A model generated the notes under the pieces. The model was given only the letters and a program-made list of their open reading frames with translations, was not told where the DNA came from and searched no databases. DNA of 64,000 nt from Dryocosmus kuriphilus (lineage: Eukaryota; Arthropoda; Insecta; Hymenoptera; Cynipidae). Within the stretch, counting starts at the first letter, position 1; each line of letters starts with the position of its first letter. Position numbers and translations under genes: made by a program. Where the stretch lies: positions 83,517,786-83,581,785 of the forward strand of contig CM076196.1 in the NCBI GenBank assembly GCA_038277395.1, in the 5' to 3' direction. This document shows, piece after piece, positions 9,966-22,786 of this stretch.

Positions 9966-12051
9966 TGTGAATCTTTACCTGTAATAATAAATATGCGTCA
10001 ATAAAAATGACTATATAAAGACGAATTCTTTATTTTTTTTTAAATATATTTAAGAAAATTATGAATGACATTCTTATCTTATTTTAAAATAATTCCTCAT
10101 CGAATTTTACGATTCTATACTTTGTGCACAAGAACACATTAATTTAGAAGAAAAAAAAACAGGATAAAAACTACACAAAATGTAAGGTTACAATCAATGA
10201 CTAAATAAACTATGTACTAAAAAAAATCATAACTGACATTTTAATTCTTTTTCGCACGCCAAATGAATAACTTTCTATATCAAGGACGATTAATAAAACG
10301 ATATATTGCAAAAACAAACAATGGACTAAAGCAAACGAAATTACATTTACCAACGAGTGCGATCGGATTTGGATTCGTAACTTTGGGAACATTTGGGAAT
10401 GGGAACTACAGTCTACAATATCATTGTCATTGCTATACCTATCCTGCTATACCTGAGTTGGGAGGTACGTTTTCAACGAATTAACTAATTAAGTTCACAC
10501 CATTTCACACACAAAAACTTAATAGACCAGGTTTTTTCTGTAAATAACCCAATCAAAGAAAAATTTTTTACAATCACATTTTTGCATATATTTATTTGCA
10601 AAAATCGCAAAAATCAACGAGCGATATTTGTGATTTATGTTTACGTTTTAACCCAAATTAGTCACAGTTCCCACTTCACGAATCGCATTTCAGAGACCTC
10701 TATCAGGGATATTGTAAATGAACTCTAAATTTGATTCATTGTATTCCCCTCTTTTTTGTCTGAATTGATTCATGATGTGATATGGTGGAATGGTGGAATC
10801 ATGTGGTATATGGTCCGAAAAATGATTGAAGAATCCAAAATCAGAAGAAGCTTTTCGTTAAAATTCGTCGATGATTCGTGCTTAAAACTCGGTGTTACAA
10901 ACGTGTTAATCTCGTTGCTCCAAAAAATATTTGTGTAGCTTAAAATTTGATTATTTTATTTCTTTTGACAGCTGGTTAACAAGAAAAATGGCGGTCAGTC
11001 TGATATTAAAATTACTTTTTATTTTAACGATGACACTAAATCTGACTCATAGTATTCTCCTTGTTTAATCGAACTGAGATTTATTGTCATTTTTTCTCAA
11101 CGTAAGTGTTCACTCTTAAGTATTTTTTTTTGTCGTTTCGTGCTCTGTAAAATTGTCAACGAGCAGACGGGTATTTTTAGTTTACATATTGTTTTCTACA
11201 GTAGAATTTCATTACGTAACTGTCACTTAAAATTCCTGTTTTCTTATTACTCTAATGTTAATTGGCGTGAGTTGTGCTAATATTTTTTTCTCTTCAATTG
11301 GTGCAAACCGAGATTAATTTTGAGAGTACTTCTAGAAAGAGAAATTGAACTGTGATCTTGATGTCACTTCACATTGCTTGACATAAATTGTGAAACAATG
11401 AAAGTGCCTATTGTTTTCCTGCCGTGAAAAAGTGTAAGTGGTGTAAATAAAAAGGTAACCATATATTTTTGTTGAAAGCCTTTCTTGAAAACGTGAAGAA
11501 GGATTTTTTGGCTCAAAATCAGGTCATGACCTTCAAGCGAAATTGCGTTATGTTCTAGTGTCTCATTTGTTTATTCCTTATTTCATTTTCAAAATAATCC
11601 GGATTGGTAATTGGTTTCTTAAAAATATTGAGATATTTGTGTTGACTTTAAATCGTAATTCAGTTCAATTGCTCCTAAATTTCCTGGATTAAAAAAACAC
11701 ATCTATTCACGTGCAATAAATGATATTGTGCTTAAATTAAAATCGAAGATTATAACATAATATGAGATATAATCACGAGTAAAATGTTTTAAGCTCTATT
11801 TAACAATTTAATTGTTCTGAAAAAATCTTGAGGTTATTCTATTTATTTCAAGTAATAACTTTTAAATCCTGTTTTTTAAAAATATTAAATCGTACAGAAC
11901 GAGGAAACAAGCGGTCAAATTAAGTTTTTTATTTTAATTCTGATTTTTCGAAAGCTTCTAGAATCTTCATTTTCTTACTAAGCGTCTGGGGTTTAAAAAT
12001 GTTTTATATTTATGTGCGGTTATATTTATATTAAGTTGATTTCTTTTTCAG
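9966..12051. other. SMIM8/ZYG11B intergenic region
   Basis: Contains the upstream regions of SMIM8 (minus) and ZYG11B (plus) and AT-rich spacer. Apart from the membrane-type small frame at 10263-10488, no coding signal is supported. The first exon(s) of ZYG11B should lie here, because a splice acceptor precedes its 5' UTR at 12050-12051. Confidence 0.4.
10263..10488 (+). CDS. Possible micropeptide with one transmembrane helix, frame broken
   Basis: The frame from ATG 10263 runs to about residue 46 and then loses sense. In the next frame, from ATG 10399, the sequence encodes a clean hydrophobic helix (YNIIVIAIPILLYLSWE) ending at a good donor-like GAG|GTACGT at 10465, or at TAA 10486-10488. 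A single-base change in the G-run near 10395-10403 would join the two into a small tail-anchored protein. Not recognised as a known family. A chance hydrophobic stretch in AT-rich DNA is the main alternative. Confidence 0.2.
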
Positions 12052-12174
12052 GACGCGCTGCCAAAAATGACAACCCGACTTTAATACCTCACGAGAAGAG
12101 AGAAATAACAAAGTAAATTTTAAACAAGATAATGATGATTTCTAAAATATAAACTTTACACAAAACTTATAAAT
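12052..12174 (+). promoter_or_regulatory. ZYG11B 5' UTR with two short uORFs
   Basis: Begins after the acceptor TTTTTCAG. It contains two upstream ATGs: one around 12067 (five codons to TAA) and one around 12132 (a seven-codon frame ending before the main ATG). Such uORFs can dampen translation. Confidence 0.45.
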
Positions 12175-15122
12175 ATGTTTGAGTCCCCGAGGAGTTTGCA
12201 GGAAGTCTGCATGGACTTTATCTGCGACAACATCCTTGCTTTGTGTGATGTTCATCCCAGTAGTTGTTCAAACAACTCTTCCAATGGTATTTTCAAACTT
12301 ATGTAAAAAATACCGAAATATGTTCTCTTTAACGAAACTTATAATTTTTAATTTAAATATTTACAGAACCCGAGGCAGGATTTATGCCCACGAGTAGTTC
12401 GAACAACAACGTAACCTCAGGTCCCTCGACGAGACTCATTTTCCGAGATCCAGACACATTCCTGCCTGCAGAAATTTCAGAACAATTATTGTACAGTCTT
12501 TGCGAAAGAAAAGTTTTATCAGATTTAACAATTACACTCTTTGATGCGAAAACGACGAGGCTCAGGCATGTAAAACTAAAAAATGCCTCCAATCTTTCTG
12601 TGAAGGGTTTAAAAATTTTAAGAGAACATAAAGTTATAGATTTAGAAGTTAAAGGTTTAAAGATCGCGATCAATGATCTTATAGCTTGTTTAGGCACTTG
12701 GAGTTTAGAGAATCTTAGGTCTTTAAGTGTGGCCAAGGGGAGCTTCATGGATTGCTCAAGGTATAAAAGTTGATTAAATTATTGAGTACTGACATTACTC
12801 TTTCCTTTTAGTGAAATAATTCGAAGTTTTTAAATAGATATTGTGTTCTGGTGGCGTTGAGTAATCTGAGAGCACTTCAGACTTTAAACGTATCAGGGAC
12901 GGAATTCAATCGACACGGATTGGACATAGTTGTTGAGGATTTGCCTCTTTTAGAAAGCTTGGATATCTCCTGCACTCAAGTGGACGATATAACACCTCTG
13001 AGAAAGTGCAAGGATCGTTTGAAAACTCTCATTATGTACAATGTAAAGATCAGCGCATGTGGTAATGTAATTTCGGTGCTCCTTAAACTGAACGAATTGA
13101 GAAATTTGGACATTTCCGACGATCGGGATTCCTATGTTTTCGAAATGTTTGCGCCAGTGAGATCCAAGATCACAGATTTCTTGAAGGCAATTCACTGCAT
13201 GCCTCATCTTATTAGTTTAGATATATCAGGTAAGAATTGTCAACTTATTCAGTTTAATTAAATTCCCTTCAAATTAATTTCTTTTTTCAAAAATAATTCT
13301 AACCTCTTATTTTGATTTTTTGTAGGAAAGGATGAAATAGACCCGAAAGACCTGAGAAGGTTTATTAGAGCGCATCCTAAGTTGAGATTCTTGGGACTGG
13401 TGCATTCCGACGCGTGCTTCGAGGATAGTCTAACAAATCCATCTAATAAAAATTACAGGCCTGATCTCATGGTGAGTAAGATGAAATATTTACCTTGGTG
13501 AAGTAATGAATGTTGCAATAAAATACACAGGATAAAAACTTGTCTTTCTTTGTCTCAGGTAAGTGGGACGGCGACAGAATCGCAAATTCTCGAAGCCCTC
13601 AGACGTTACCCATGCAGGCCGATTTATGTTCAAAAATGTCTCTACAATTTATTTCGTTTGACGTCAAGTTCCGAAGAGGTGAGGGTTGACATGATCAAGT
13701 TAGTCATTCCTGGAATGAAAGCCCATCCTCAGGAGTTCCGAATACAAATAGCCGGCACTGCATGTCTCTACAATCTCACGAAAGGTGAACTCGCCAATAA
13801 AATTCATCCTTCGGTGCTGAAACAAGTAGTCGAGGTGACGCTAACGGCAATGGAATCTTATCCGAATCATTATCAAATGCAAAAGAATACAATTCTGACG
13901 CTCTGTAGTGATAGAATATTGCAGGATGTTGCATTCGACAAATACAGGTATTTTTCTATTGTTTAGCAACCATTTAGTTGTCTGTTAGTTAGATTTTTCG
14001 TTAATTGAAGATTGTGATTTTTCTTTAGGTGTGCTAGATTAGTGATGAACAATTTATCGGCATTCAATGATTCTTCAATGAATCGAATGTCTGTTGCCAT
14101 TTGTTCGATATTAGCGGCTAAAATCTCGACGGTTGAAACGTCCATGTTGGGAGCTCAGCCTCAATACATGTCCAAACTCTTGACGATGGTTCGTTCTAAA
14201 GTGGAAACCAAATGTGTGGATATTACAATGAAATTTACTTTGTCTGCCCTTTGGAACTTGACCGACGAAAGTGCCACAACTTGCAAAGTGTTTTTACAAG
14301 AAGGAGGAATGAAACTCTTTCTCGAGGTGCTCGATACCTTCCACGGTGAGTCGAGTGTGGAAACGAAAGTCCTGGGTCTGCTAAATAACATTGCTGAGGT
14401 TGGTTACAAATCTTTAATTTAAAAAATAATTTATTTTTCAATCGCCTTAATATACATTTCTATCCTGATCGATGAGGGAGGAGAAAGTATAAGTTCTAAG
14501 GTATATAATCAGAAAGAAAGCTGCTACAAGGTAACCAACTGATTCTTAGGTTGGGCACTTGAGGCAACAGCTGATGCAAGCACGATTTATATCAATGCTC
14601 TCCTTTTTGTTGGATTCCGAGCACATCGATGTGTCTTACTTCGCAGCCGGCATAGCTGCTCATCTTCTCAGTGATAGCACAGAGTTTTGGTCGAATGCAT
14701 TAGTTCAACCATCGAGGACTCAATTATTGGATCAATTGGCTCGCGCTGTAACCAACTGGAAAACTCCACAGAGCGAAATGGTCGCTTACAGAAGCTTTCA
14801 TCCGTTTTTCCCCCACTTTTGGAATGCGAAGACGTTTACGCTGTTCAACTTTGGGCCGTTTGGGCGATTCACCACGTCTGCACTAAAAATCGTAAGTTTT
14901 TACTTTGAAATAAAACACTATTCCCATTTACATAATAAATTTTCCTCAACCTATAAAGCCTTTGCTTTTATAGCGAAGCGGTATTGTGAAATGTTAGTTC
15001 GAGACGGAGGCGTGAAGATTCTGGAAACCTTAGAGAAGGAAAGTGTCGAGATGGAAACGCAACCGAATGTTCGATCACTGTGTCAAGCAATTTTGGAAAC
15101 ACTCGCGCAGTATCCTTGCTAA
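12175..15122 (+). CDS. ZYG11B: Protein zyg-11 homolog (cullin-2 E3 substrate receptor), one frame break
   Basis: Substrate receptor of CUL2-RING ubiquitin ligases; family members recognise N-terminal glycine degrons. Eight coding exons: 12175-12286, 12367-12760, 12838-13229, 13326-13471, 13559-13947, 14029-14398, 14550-14891, 14974-15122. The N-terminal half has leucine-rich repeats (ESLDISCTQVDDITPL, LRNLDISDD), the C-terminal half armadillo-like repeats (FTLSALWNLTDES, KVLGLLNNIAEV, VSYFAAGIAAHL). About 764 aa after correction; human ZYG11B is 744. It matches ZYG11 better than the related ZER1. In exon 7 the frame shifts at T5C5 (14805-14814): upstream reads AYRSFHPFFP, downstream continues one frame away as LLECEDVYAVQLWAVWAIHH. 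One base more or two fewer restores the family sequence. Confidence 0.92.
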
Positions 15123-15719
15123 CAAAAAAAAGTTCCGAATGAACGGAAAGTACGCTATTGGTACGCTAGTCAATTTTATTCATGTGCGAATCTCTCCCTG
15201 CATCCAGAAGCGTAGTCCTTGATTTTAACTCGCAAAAATCAAGCGCTACAAAATTAACCTTATCAACGTGGATGTTAATGGTTTGAACCTATTCTAGGTG
15301 TGGGACGAGTCCTTAAAACTTCGTTCTCTCAGACACATGTAATTTAACAGTGAATCTCCCCTAAAGGAAATTTGCCTTTTGTTTTTTACGAAGCGATATT
15401 AACGATTTAACGTTTGATCCGTTATCCTTTCTTCAGCTTTAGGTAAAAATCAAGTAAATCTGTCGTTTCTCGACGAGAGAATCCATGCAAATTTATAACT
15501 TTAATTGTTCCCCCAGCGGTTATTTTTATTTATTCATTCCCGTAGAAATAATTTAATAGAGAACGACTGATGTTTGTTGAAAGAGTACTAATCTGTTATG
15601 AACAACACAACTAAGTCGAAATCAAAACTTGAAAAAAAATCAAACATTCAATCTTATTTTGAATTACCTTAAATTTCATTGAACTCAACTTCCTGTCAAA
15701 TGTTCAGAACGTTCAATTA
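15123..15719. other. ZYG11B 3' region
   Basis: Probable 3' UTR and spacer up to the foldback element. No obvious canonical poly(A) signal could be assigned. Confidence 0.35.
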
Positions 15720-16351
15720 CACAGATCTGCAAAAAATGAGTTGCGATTGTTGTTGGCCAACTGAGGGGCATTTCCGATGTAATTTTCTGCGTAGAATCCG
15801 AATCCGAGATCAGAATTTTCCCAGCACTTCAGGTTTTTGTGATATCCTAACCTAAAAGTGCGAAAAATTCGGTTTTTTGGTATATTTGAGCTTATGTTAC
15901 ATCGCGAAAAAAATTTTTTTCTAAAACCGGGTCATGCCGTCTAAAAGTACAACTGTTAAGCTTTAAAAAGCTTTTTAAAAATTTAAGATATCATTCTTCT
16001 TCACAGAGATATCCTTAAATGAAGTTTAGTACTTTGAAGTGTTTGCAATTTTGGTACTGCGGTAATGTAATCATCAAAGTACTAAACTTCATTTAAGGAT
16101 ATCTCTGCGAAGAAAAATGATATCTTAAATTTTAAAAAAGCTTTTTAAAGTTTGAGAGTTGCACTTTTAGATGGCATGACCCGATTTTAGAAAAAAAAAT
16201 TTTTCGCGATGTAACATAAGCTCAAATATACCAAAAACCTGACGTGCTGGGAAAATTCTGACCCCGGATTTGGATACTACGCAAAAAATTACATCGGAAA
16301 TGACCCTCAGTTGGCCAACAACAATCGCAACCCATTTTTTCCAGATCTGTG
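15720..16351. mobile_element. 632-bp foldback MITE with TTA target-site duplication
   Basis: Almost the whole element is one inverted repeat. The left arm begins CACAGATCTGCAAAAAATGA and the right arm ends with its inverse (...CCAGATCTGTG). The arms meet around a loop at about 16040-16080, flanked by GAAGTTTAGTAC and its inverse. The trinucleotide TTA occurs on both sides (15717-15719 and 16352-16354). A 3-bp TTA/TAA duplication is the hallmark of PIF/Harbinger-type elements, so a non-autonomous member is the best guess. There is no transposase. Confidence 0.8.
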
Positions 16352-16354
16352 TTA

Positions 16355-18846
16355 TCAACCTGCCGTTTTGAGATGTTTTAGAATTAGAAGATATTAATCT
16401 ACTTTTTTCAGTTAAGTCGATTGTTTGTGAACTACGTGTCAATGTTTAAATTAAATTTCAGATTTAAATTTATATTTATCTTCAAAATGAAATTTTACTC
16501 TTAAGAGTTTAAATTTTCACAGTGAATTAATATCATTTGTTTAACACGTCAGAGTATAGTAAGTGAACGTTTATAAAGCAATCGATAATGGATATCAATG
16601 GATATCGTGTTAAGTCAATGAATGTTGAACTATTTCATTGGTTTTAATGAAGCTTGACGATATAATAGATCTTGAAAGATAGCATATTTTCAAAATTGTA
16701 GAAGTTACTTCATTTTGAAAATTAAAAACTTTAATTCTGCATATATTCTCAAAAGTTGTTATCGGATCATACAGGTATGGTGTCAGAAGGATAGCAAATT
16801 TTTATTTTTAAAAAATAAATCAAAAAAAATTTTCTCAACTTTGGATTCTTTTAAAGTGCATCAACAAAATCGTTTGAAAGACGCTTTTTTATTGGCTCAG
16901 TGTCAATGTCTGGTCATCTGGACCAACTTTTTTCCCCCAGAATCATACTATTTCTCAATCTAACTTTTAGATTTCGAAGCGTACACTTTCTTTAGCATTC
17001 TTGTAAGTAACGCCTTCAGCCTTAGGAAAAAAATCCAAGTCTTTCAAATTGGAAACAACCATACATACAGAAATGTGAAAAGTATCTATGATCTTTTCAT
17101 GACTATTGGAAAAATTACCGTCGGTAAAAACTACTGGCGGAATGACTGAGAGAATGAAGAACGTTTATGAGAAACGCTAATAGTTTTATGAGAAAGAAAA
17201 TATAAAATCCACCAACATCGTCGCTGGTGCAAAATATATCTTAGTAAGGATTTAAAAAATTCAAATTATTTAATGTATAAGGGTCAATTTGCAATAAGAC
17301 AGTTTACGAAAATTAGATTATAGACAGCAAGGCAGAACCTTGGGTGTAAAAATTGATATTGTAAATTAAATTGTACTTAATTGCACGACTTCTTTCTTTT
17401 TTAACCTCCGATGGTTCATTATGCTTCTTCCTTTTTTCGTTGCTCATGTCTCAGTTGATTTGCAACTTTTCTTTTTCCTTTGTGTTGGAGTATACGCTTT
17501 GGAGCTAGATGATTCTTATTTTATTGAAAAAAAAATTAAAATATATCTTTTTCTCTTTGCAACATTTGCAACCTTCTAGCATGGCTGTAGGTAAAAAATG
17601 AAAAACCTACCTTAATACGTAGTGAAAAAAATATTAGAGGACTTAGCGAATGAAGAGAAAATACCATATTTTTATTGTTCACAATCATATTTTGTTGCAA
17701 CAGAATATCTAATTTATGAAATATTTACAAAACTCTTCGAAGATTTCTATTTTTGAAAAAATTAGATTCAATGATACAGTGGTAAAGAAAGAGGCTTTAT
17801 TTTTTAGATGAAATTATCAGACTTGTCAAATAAGTACATAGACGTTTTCTACAATTGTTATTTTTCTAAAATACGATGAAGAAAAAGTTTGTTTGGCAGT
17901 AAACAATGAACAATATAATCTTCAATTTGTGAATAAAAATAAAGTTTTATTTAACATAGGCTTTCCAAATTTTTTTCCGAGACGGTGGTTTGCTAGAAGG
18001 ATACAAGCGTCCATTTTTTTCCTTCTACTCATTGTTGTCAGAGAACACTATGAAAAATATTATTGCACTATGTCTGAAAATATTTATGATTTTTATGATG
18101 TTTATCCATTTATCTAATTCACCATCCATTAAGTAATAAGGACCAAGAGATGGTAGAGTCTATGCATCAACTATTTTATCCGAAATACGGATTGTTTACA
18201 ATAACGTATGTTTTACCAGAGGTTTTACTTTTGAATTTTTTTCTTTTTTTTTTAAATTAAAAAAAATTATTTCTAGTCTTTCTAGCAAATCCTTTCGCGG
18301 GGGTTTGTGGTTAAAAACGAAATATATAATTTTATTTTACATACAATCTGGGTTACTGATTTTTGTATGAATTTTCTTATTAAAGGACATTAATTTTTTT
18401 TTAGTTGTTCATAACACATTTTAGTTATAAAGAAATTGCTTCCTCACTAGCTTCTCGACCTCCATCGATTTTGCAAAAATATTAAATACGGAAATAATAT
18501 TTGTAATGTATTTCTACTTTGAAGTTGAAGGGAAAAAATTGTTTTTTCATACTTGAGCACTTACATATTTTTCGATTAGCTGGACGAATAAATTTAATTC
18601 TGAACACAAATCAAGGAGGTTAGTCCAACAGAAGCAGATAAATAAGTAATCAGGTTTTATATTTCGTCATCAATTTATATATTGATTTCTGGTATTCTTG
18701 TATCGTTACAGAATACTCTTTTTAACGGTTCATAAAAAATATAAGTCTATTCTTCATACAATCTTTGTACACGAGAGGCATTGATCACTGTATAAAACTA
18801 TCATTTATAGCTTTGAAAAAATGCACTGTTTTGGACACCATTATTT
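16355..18846. other. AT-rich spacer
   Basis: About 2.5 kb of AT-rich sequence. Short frames on both strands have no recognisable product. The right end would be the 3' UTR of the SLC26 gene. Confidence 0.45.
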
Positions 18847-21800
18847 TTATGGAAGTAGTGGCCGTTGTGAATAGAATACTGCATCGTGAATTGTTGCGAA
18901 AATTCTAAAACTAGACTTCCCTCTTTCGTACATATCACACTTCTGTATATTGTCGAAAACCAACACCGAGCAGGCAGCAAGATAAACCGGAATTTCAATT
19001 TGTGCGAAATCTTCAACGATTTCCCGCAAAGCCTTGACTCCGGTTGGATCGATATAAGTTAAAGCACTCATATCAATTATTATAAACTGCACGTCATCAT
19101 TATCACAGTCGTTCTCGTTTAAGTATAAGCCTCTTTTTGTTAGTTTCACCCTGTTTTTTAGTATCTTCCGAGGAACAATGCCCACAAGGGTTTGGATCTC
19201 CGTTCGAAACTGCCCTTCAGTTACGAAATTTAAACTTCCACAGTAATGGAAAATTTTTGTTCCTCGGATTTCTTTGGTCTGAAATGAGAAATTCTTATTG
19301 AGATAGGTTTGTTGGCGAATTATTCAGAAGACAACTAAAGAGAAACTTACACCTTGGTATCGATTCTGATCCAGGTACAAATCCGTATTTGGGATATGAC
19401 CCAAGAGACAAGTATAGGATTTTATACTGTGCACCAAAATACTTGCAAGTGAAGCTAAAAGTCCTACTAATAAACCAACATCTATTCCTATTAAAACTAC
19501 AGAGAGCAGCGTTATGATCCAGATTATCCCATCAGTTTTACTCAGCTTCCAAAATTTTAAGAGTGCTTTTGCCTGCATCAGCATTCCTTTCAAGGCGACC
19601 TATAAACAATTCAAATAATTTTAATAATTATTAAATTAATTAATTCAATAATCTTAATACGATTGACAATATACATAGATTTTAAACATCTATAAAAGCA
19701 CATCTTACCACAATTATGGACGCTAAAACACATCTTGGTAATGGCTGGAAAAATGGACCAATCCACAAAAGGATGCAAAGCAAAATAACGCATGAAACGA
19801 TGCTTGCCAGTTGAGTTTTGCCACCAACAGTTTGCTGAATTAGAGATCTGCTAAGGGATGCCGAAACTGGCATGCAAGAAAAGAATGATCCAAATATGTT
19901 TCCAGCACCCTGAATTAAAAAGAAACACAGTAAGTGAAAACTATACAAAAAAGAAAAAAAATTTCTCACCATGGCAAATAATTCTTGATTAGGATCCACC
20001 TCGTAGTGAAGTTTCTGAGCAAATATCAAACTCATAGACATGGTGACCGTATACGAAACCATAGTCACTGCGATACTATCCAAGGCAACAGTTGATAATA
20101 AATCAAAATTCGGTATCTCCGGGTTTGGGAGTCTGGTGATCAAATTACCTTAAACATTTATAGGAATTTTACATCGCAGATGACAACTGTAATTTTCGAT
20201 TACGAAAACTGCACTCACCCCGTTGGAATGTGACCAACAGTTCGAATCCCGTATTCTGAAGGTAGATTCCAGTAGCTTGATACTAAAGTTCCACTGACGA
20301 CCGCAATTAGTTCGATAGGGATTGGAAAATTGCACAATTTACTAACTTGGGGCTGAAATAAAACATAGTGAAAATTAGAAGAACACAGGATCAAAAATAT
20401 AAATTTTTATGTTGAAACATAAATATAAATTAAAACTTACTTTTAACAGTTCGTTATTTATAACCATGATAATAATTGATACGAATGATATGGCCACAGC
20501 AGTCACATTCGTGGTTTCTAAAAAGCTAAAAAGATCTACAATCGTCTGAAATTAAGAAATTAATGACATTAATATCTAGAAATTGTTTTCTCATAATTAA
20601 AAAAATGTTTGAAGACTACTTTTTTCTACGTACATATACAACCTTAAAATATCCTTTACGTTTTGGCAATTTTACACCTAAGAGATCAGGAAATTGCGAA
20701 ACTAAAACATGAATAGCTGCTCCAGTTGTAAAACCATTCACGAAGGTCTCACTTAAAAGTGTAGTGATAACTCCTAATCGGAATATGTACATCAGAAACT
20801 AAACATAAAAACGGATTCTTGAATGAATTGTAATAATTATATTATCACTAACTTCTTTAAAAATGAAAATCACCTGTGTTATTCCGACCATGAAAGTAAC
20901 CGCAGTTGCAACCTGCATATGTGTATAGCCACCATGATCATTTATTATTTCATTATCATTTTCTAATTTTGTAAAATTTGAATCTGTCAAAATTACATCA
21001 TGGGCTGAGTATGCAGTCACAGCTTTACCTGTCATGAGACACACAACAGCGAAGGTTCCTATGCGTTGGGAATAAAAGCCGCAGTTAAAAAATAGGTCAC
21101 GAGTACGATTCTTATTTCACACAATGATATTTCCATTATAAATATTCAAGAAGCTTTGGAATAAATTTACGGAAGATAATTTCAAATAAAAAAATATATA
21201 TATGAGTATGAAAGTTTTTCAATCTTTAAAGCCTTTTTTAATTCCTAATTATATTTTCTCTATTATTTTTTTGTACTTAGTTATAACTTATTTCTAATCA
21301 CTTCATCAATTTTATCTCACTTATCCAGCGATAAATTTATTAGAGAAACTGTGCAAGAGCTGATAAGCAAATTAAAATTTATATTTTATTATATTCTTAC
21401 CCATGGATACGTGTTTTGAAGTTCCCAGAGCAAAATAAATAAGTACAGGAAAAAATGCCATGTAAATTCCAACAACTGGTGGAACGTTGCCCAACATGGC
21501 ATAAGCCATGCCTTGAGGAATGTGCATTATTGCAACCGTAATACCAGAAATTATATCACTCATGAGATTTTCTTTCCACTTATAACTCTTAAGCCAACTC
21601 ACCACTGGTACCATATTGCCGGCACAATTTTTAAAACTATCTGGCACCAAGGATTCTTTTAGTTTCGAGGTAACTGAAAAAAAGAACATTAATGTTTCAC
21701 ACACTTTAGAGAATATCAATTACTTTTTCTAAATACTCACTGTTTAATCTTGGTTGTTCATAATTGTAGGTTTCATTTAAAGTTTGCTGATCGTACAGGG

Positions 21801-22786
21801 GACGATCCACTTGAAGGTGTATCAAAGGTTGTTTTTCTTCGGTACCTATTTCAAAATTCAATTTTTAATATTGAATAATCATCGAGTAGAACAAATACTG
21901 AAAAAGTATTCTTTTTATCTTTTATTACAGATAAAAGTTGAATAATTAATTATTACGGATGACTGCACCAGAGGGCAATTTATTACTCTGATTGCGGTAA
22001 CTTTTTATATTTATAAATAATTGTGTTCTTTAAAGGGGCTGCAAAATTAATGATTTCTAAAATCTAGGATACTCAATTTATCAATGCAAAACAAACGTTG
22101 GTATATCTATTCTTAGTGATAAATTTTCTGTGCAACGAATACGCACATTTTCATTCTTAATTTGCTCATAATTCGAACAAATTCGTTCGGAAAAAAATTT
22201 GAAAGATATTTTGAGGCATATACAAATTCATAGAACCGAATTTAACATTTTCGATGATTTTATTTGATCTTGAAAGGAAGAAACATAAAAGGTTCTTAAA
22301 CTTTTGAGCCTGATAATGGGTCTAAAATGCAGTTGAGATGCGACTCGATATTGAGAAGTCAATTAAACAATTAACATCAATTTGTGATGCAACAGTCTCG
22401 TTGACAAGTTTAAACTTCCGTGTGCACCTATCATATTTCTTTACATAGAATTTCAAATTAACTTTTTTTACACTTATTTGATCCACAAATAATATGAAAT
22501 AAAGATCATATAATGTGCTAGGAAGAACATACCTTTTTCTAGTGTGAAACTTAATTATTTTTTAAATTGACATTTAACAAACACTTTACAAATAAATTCA
22601 TTTATACTTGCAAAGTTTAAAATTATTAATAAAAGGCCATTTTAAACCTAAATTACCCATTTTAATATCTTAATAAATAACTTTTATCTGTAAATGTATA
22701 CACGAATAAATGATATTTCGAAAGCTAAACATTTCTATAAATACACAATTATTTTTACTTCGAAGAGCTTCTTGGGAACCGTCCAT
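18847..22786 (-). CDS. SLC26-family anion transporter (prestin/sulfate permease type)
   Basis: Plasma-membrane anion exchanger or channel of the SulP/SLC26 family. Eleven coding exons, in transcript order: 22759-22786, 21741-21845, 21401-21673, 20874-21058, 20643-20798, 20441-20545, 20219-20352, 19970-20132, 19709-19909, 19351-19599, 18847-19278. All phases close, 676 aa, no frame break. The N-terminus has the SLC26 lead VDRPLYDQQTLNE. The sulfate-transporter core (about residues 65-490) includes IPQGMAYAMLGNVPPVVGIY, FPVLIYFALGTSKHVSMG and GNIFGSFFSCMPVSASLSRS. A cytoplasmic STAS domain (about 535-660) carries FIIIDMSALTYIDPTGVKAL. Substrate and paralogue cannot be told from sequence alone. 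A probable 5' UTR exon ends at 23189 with a GTAAG donor. In exon 8 the acceptor after GATCACC was chosen because it restores IPTGLPNPEIP. Confidence 0.94.

Noticed and set aside
12353..12748. 131-codon minus-strand frame opposite ZYG11B exon 2
   Set aside because: Antisense shadow; the plus strand matches ZYG11 with correct splice phases.
14805..14814. Programmed -1 frameshift as the main explanation for ZYG11B
   Set aside because: Y = C heptamers are not known to slip well, other genes in the window show the same kind of single-base break, and the family uses one continuous frame. Kept only as an alternative.
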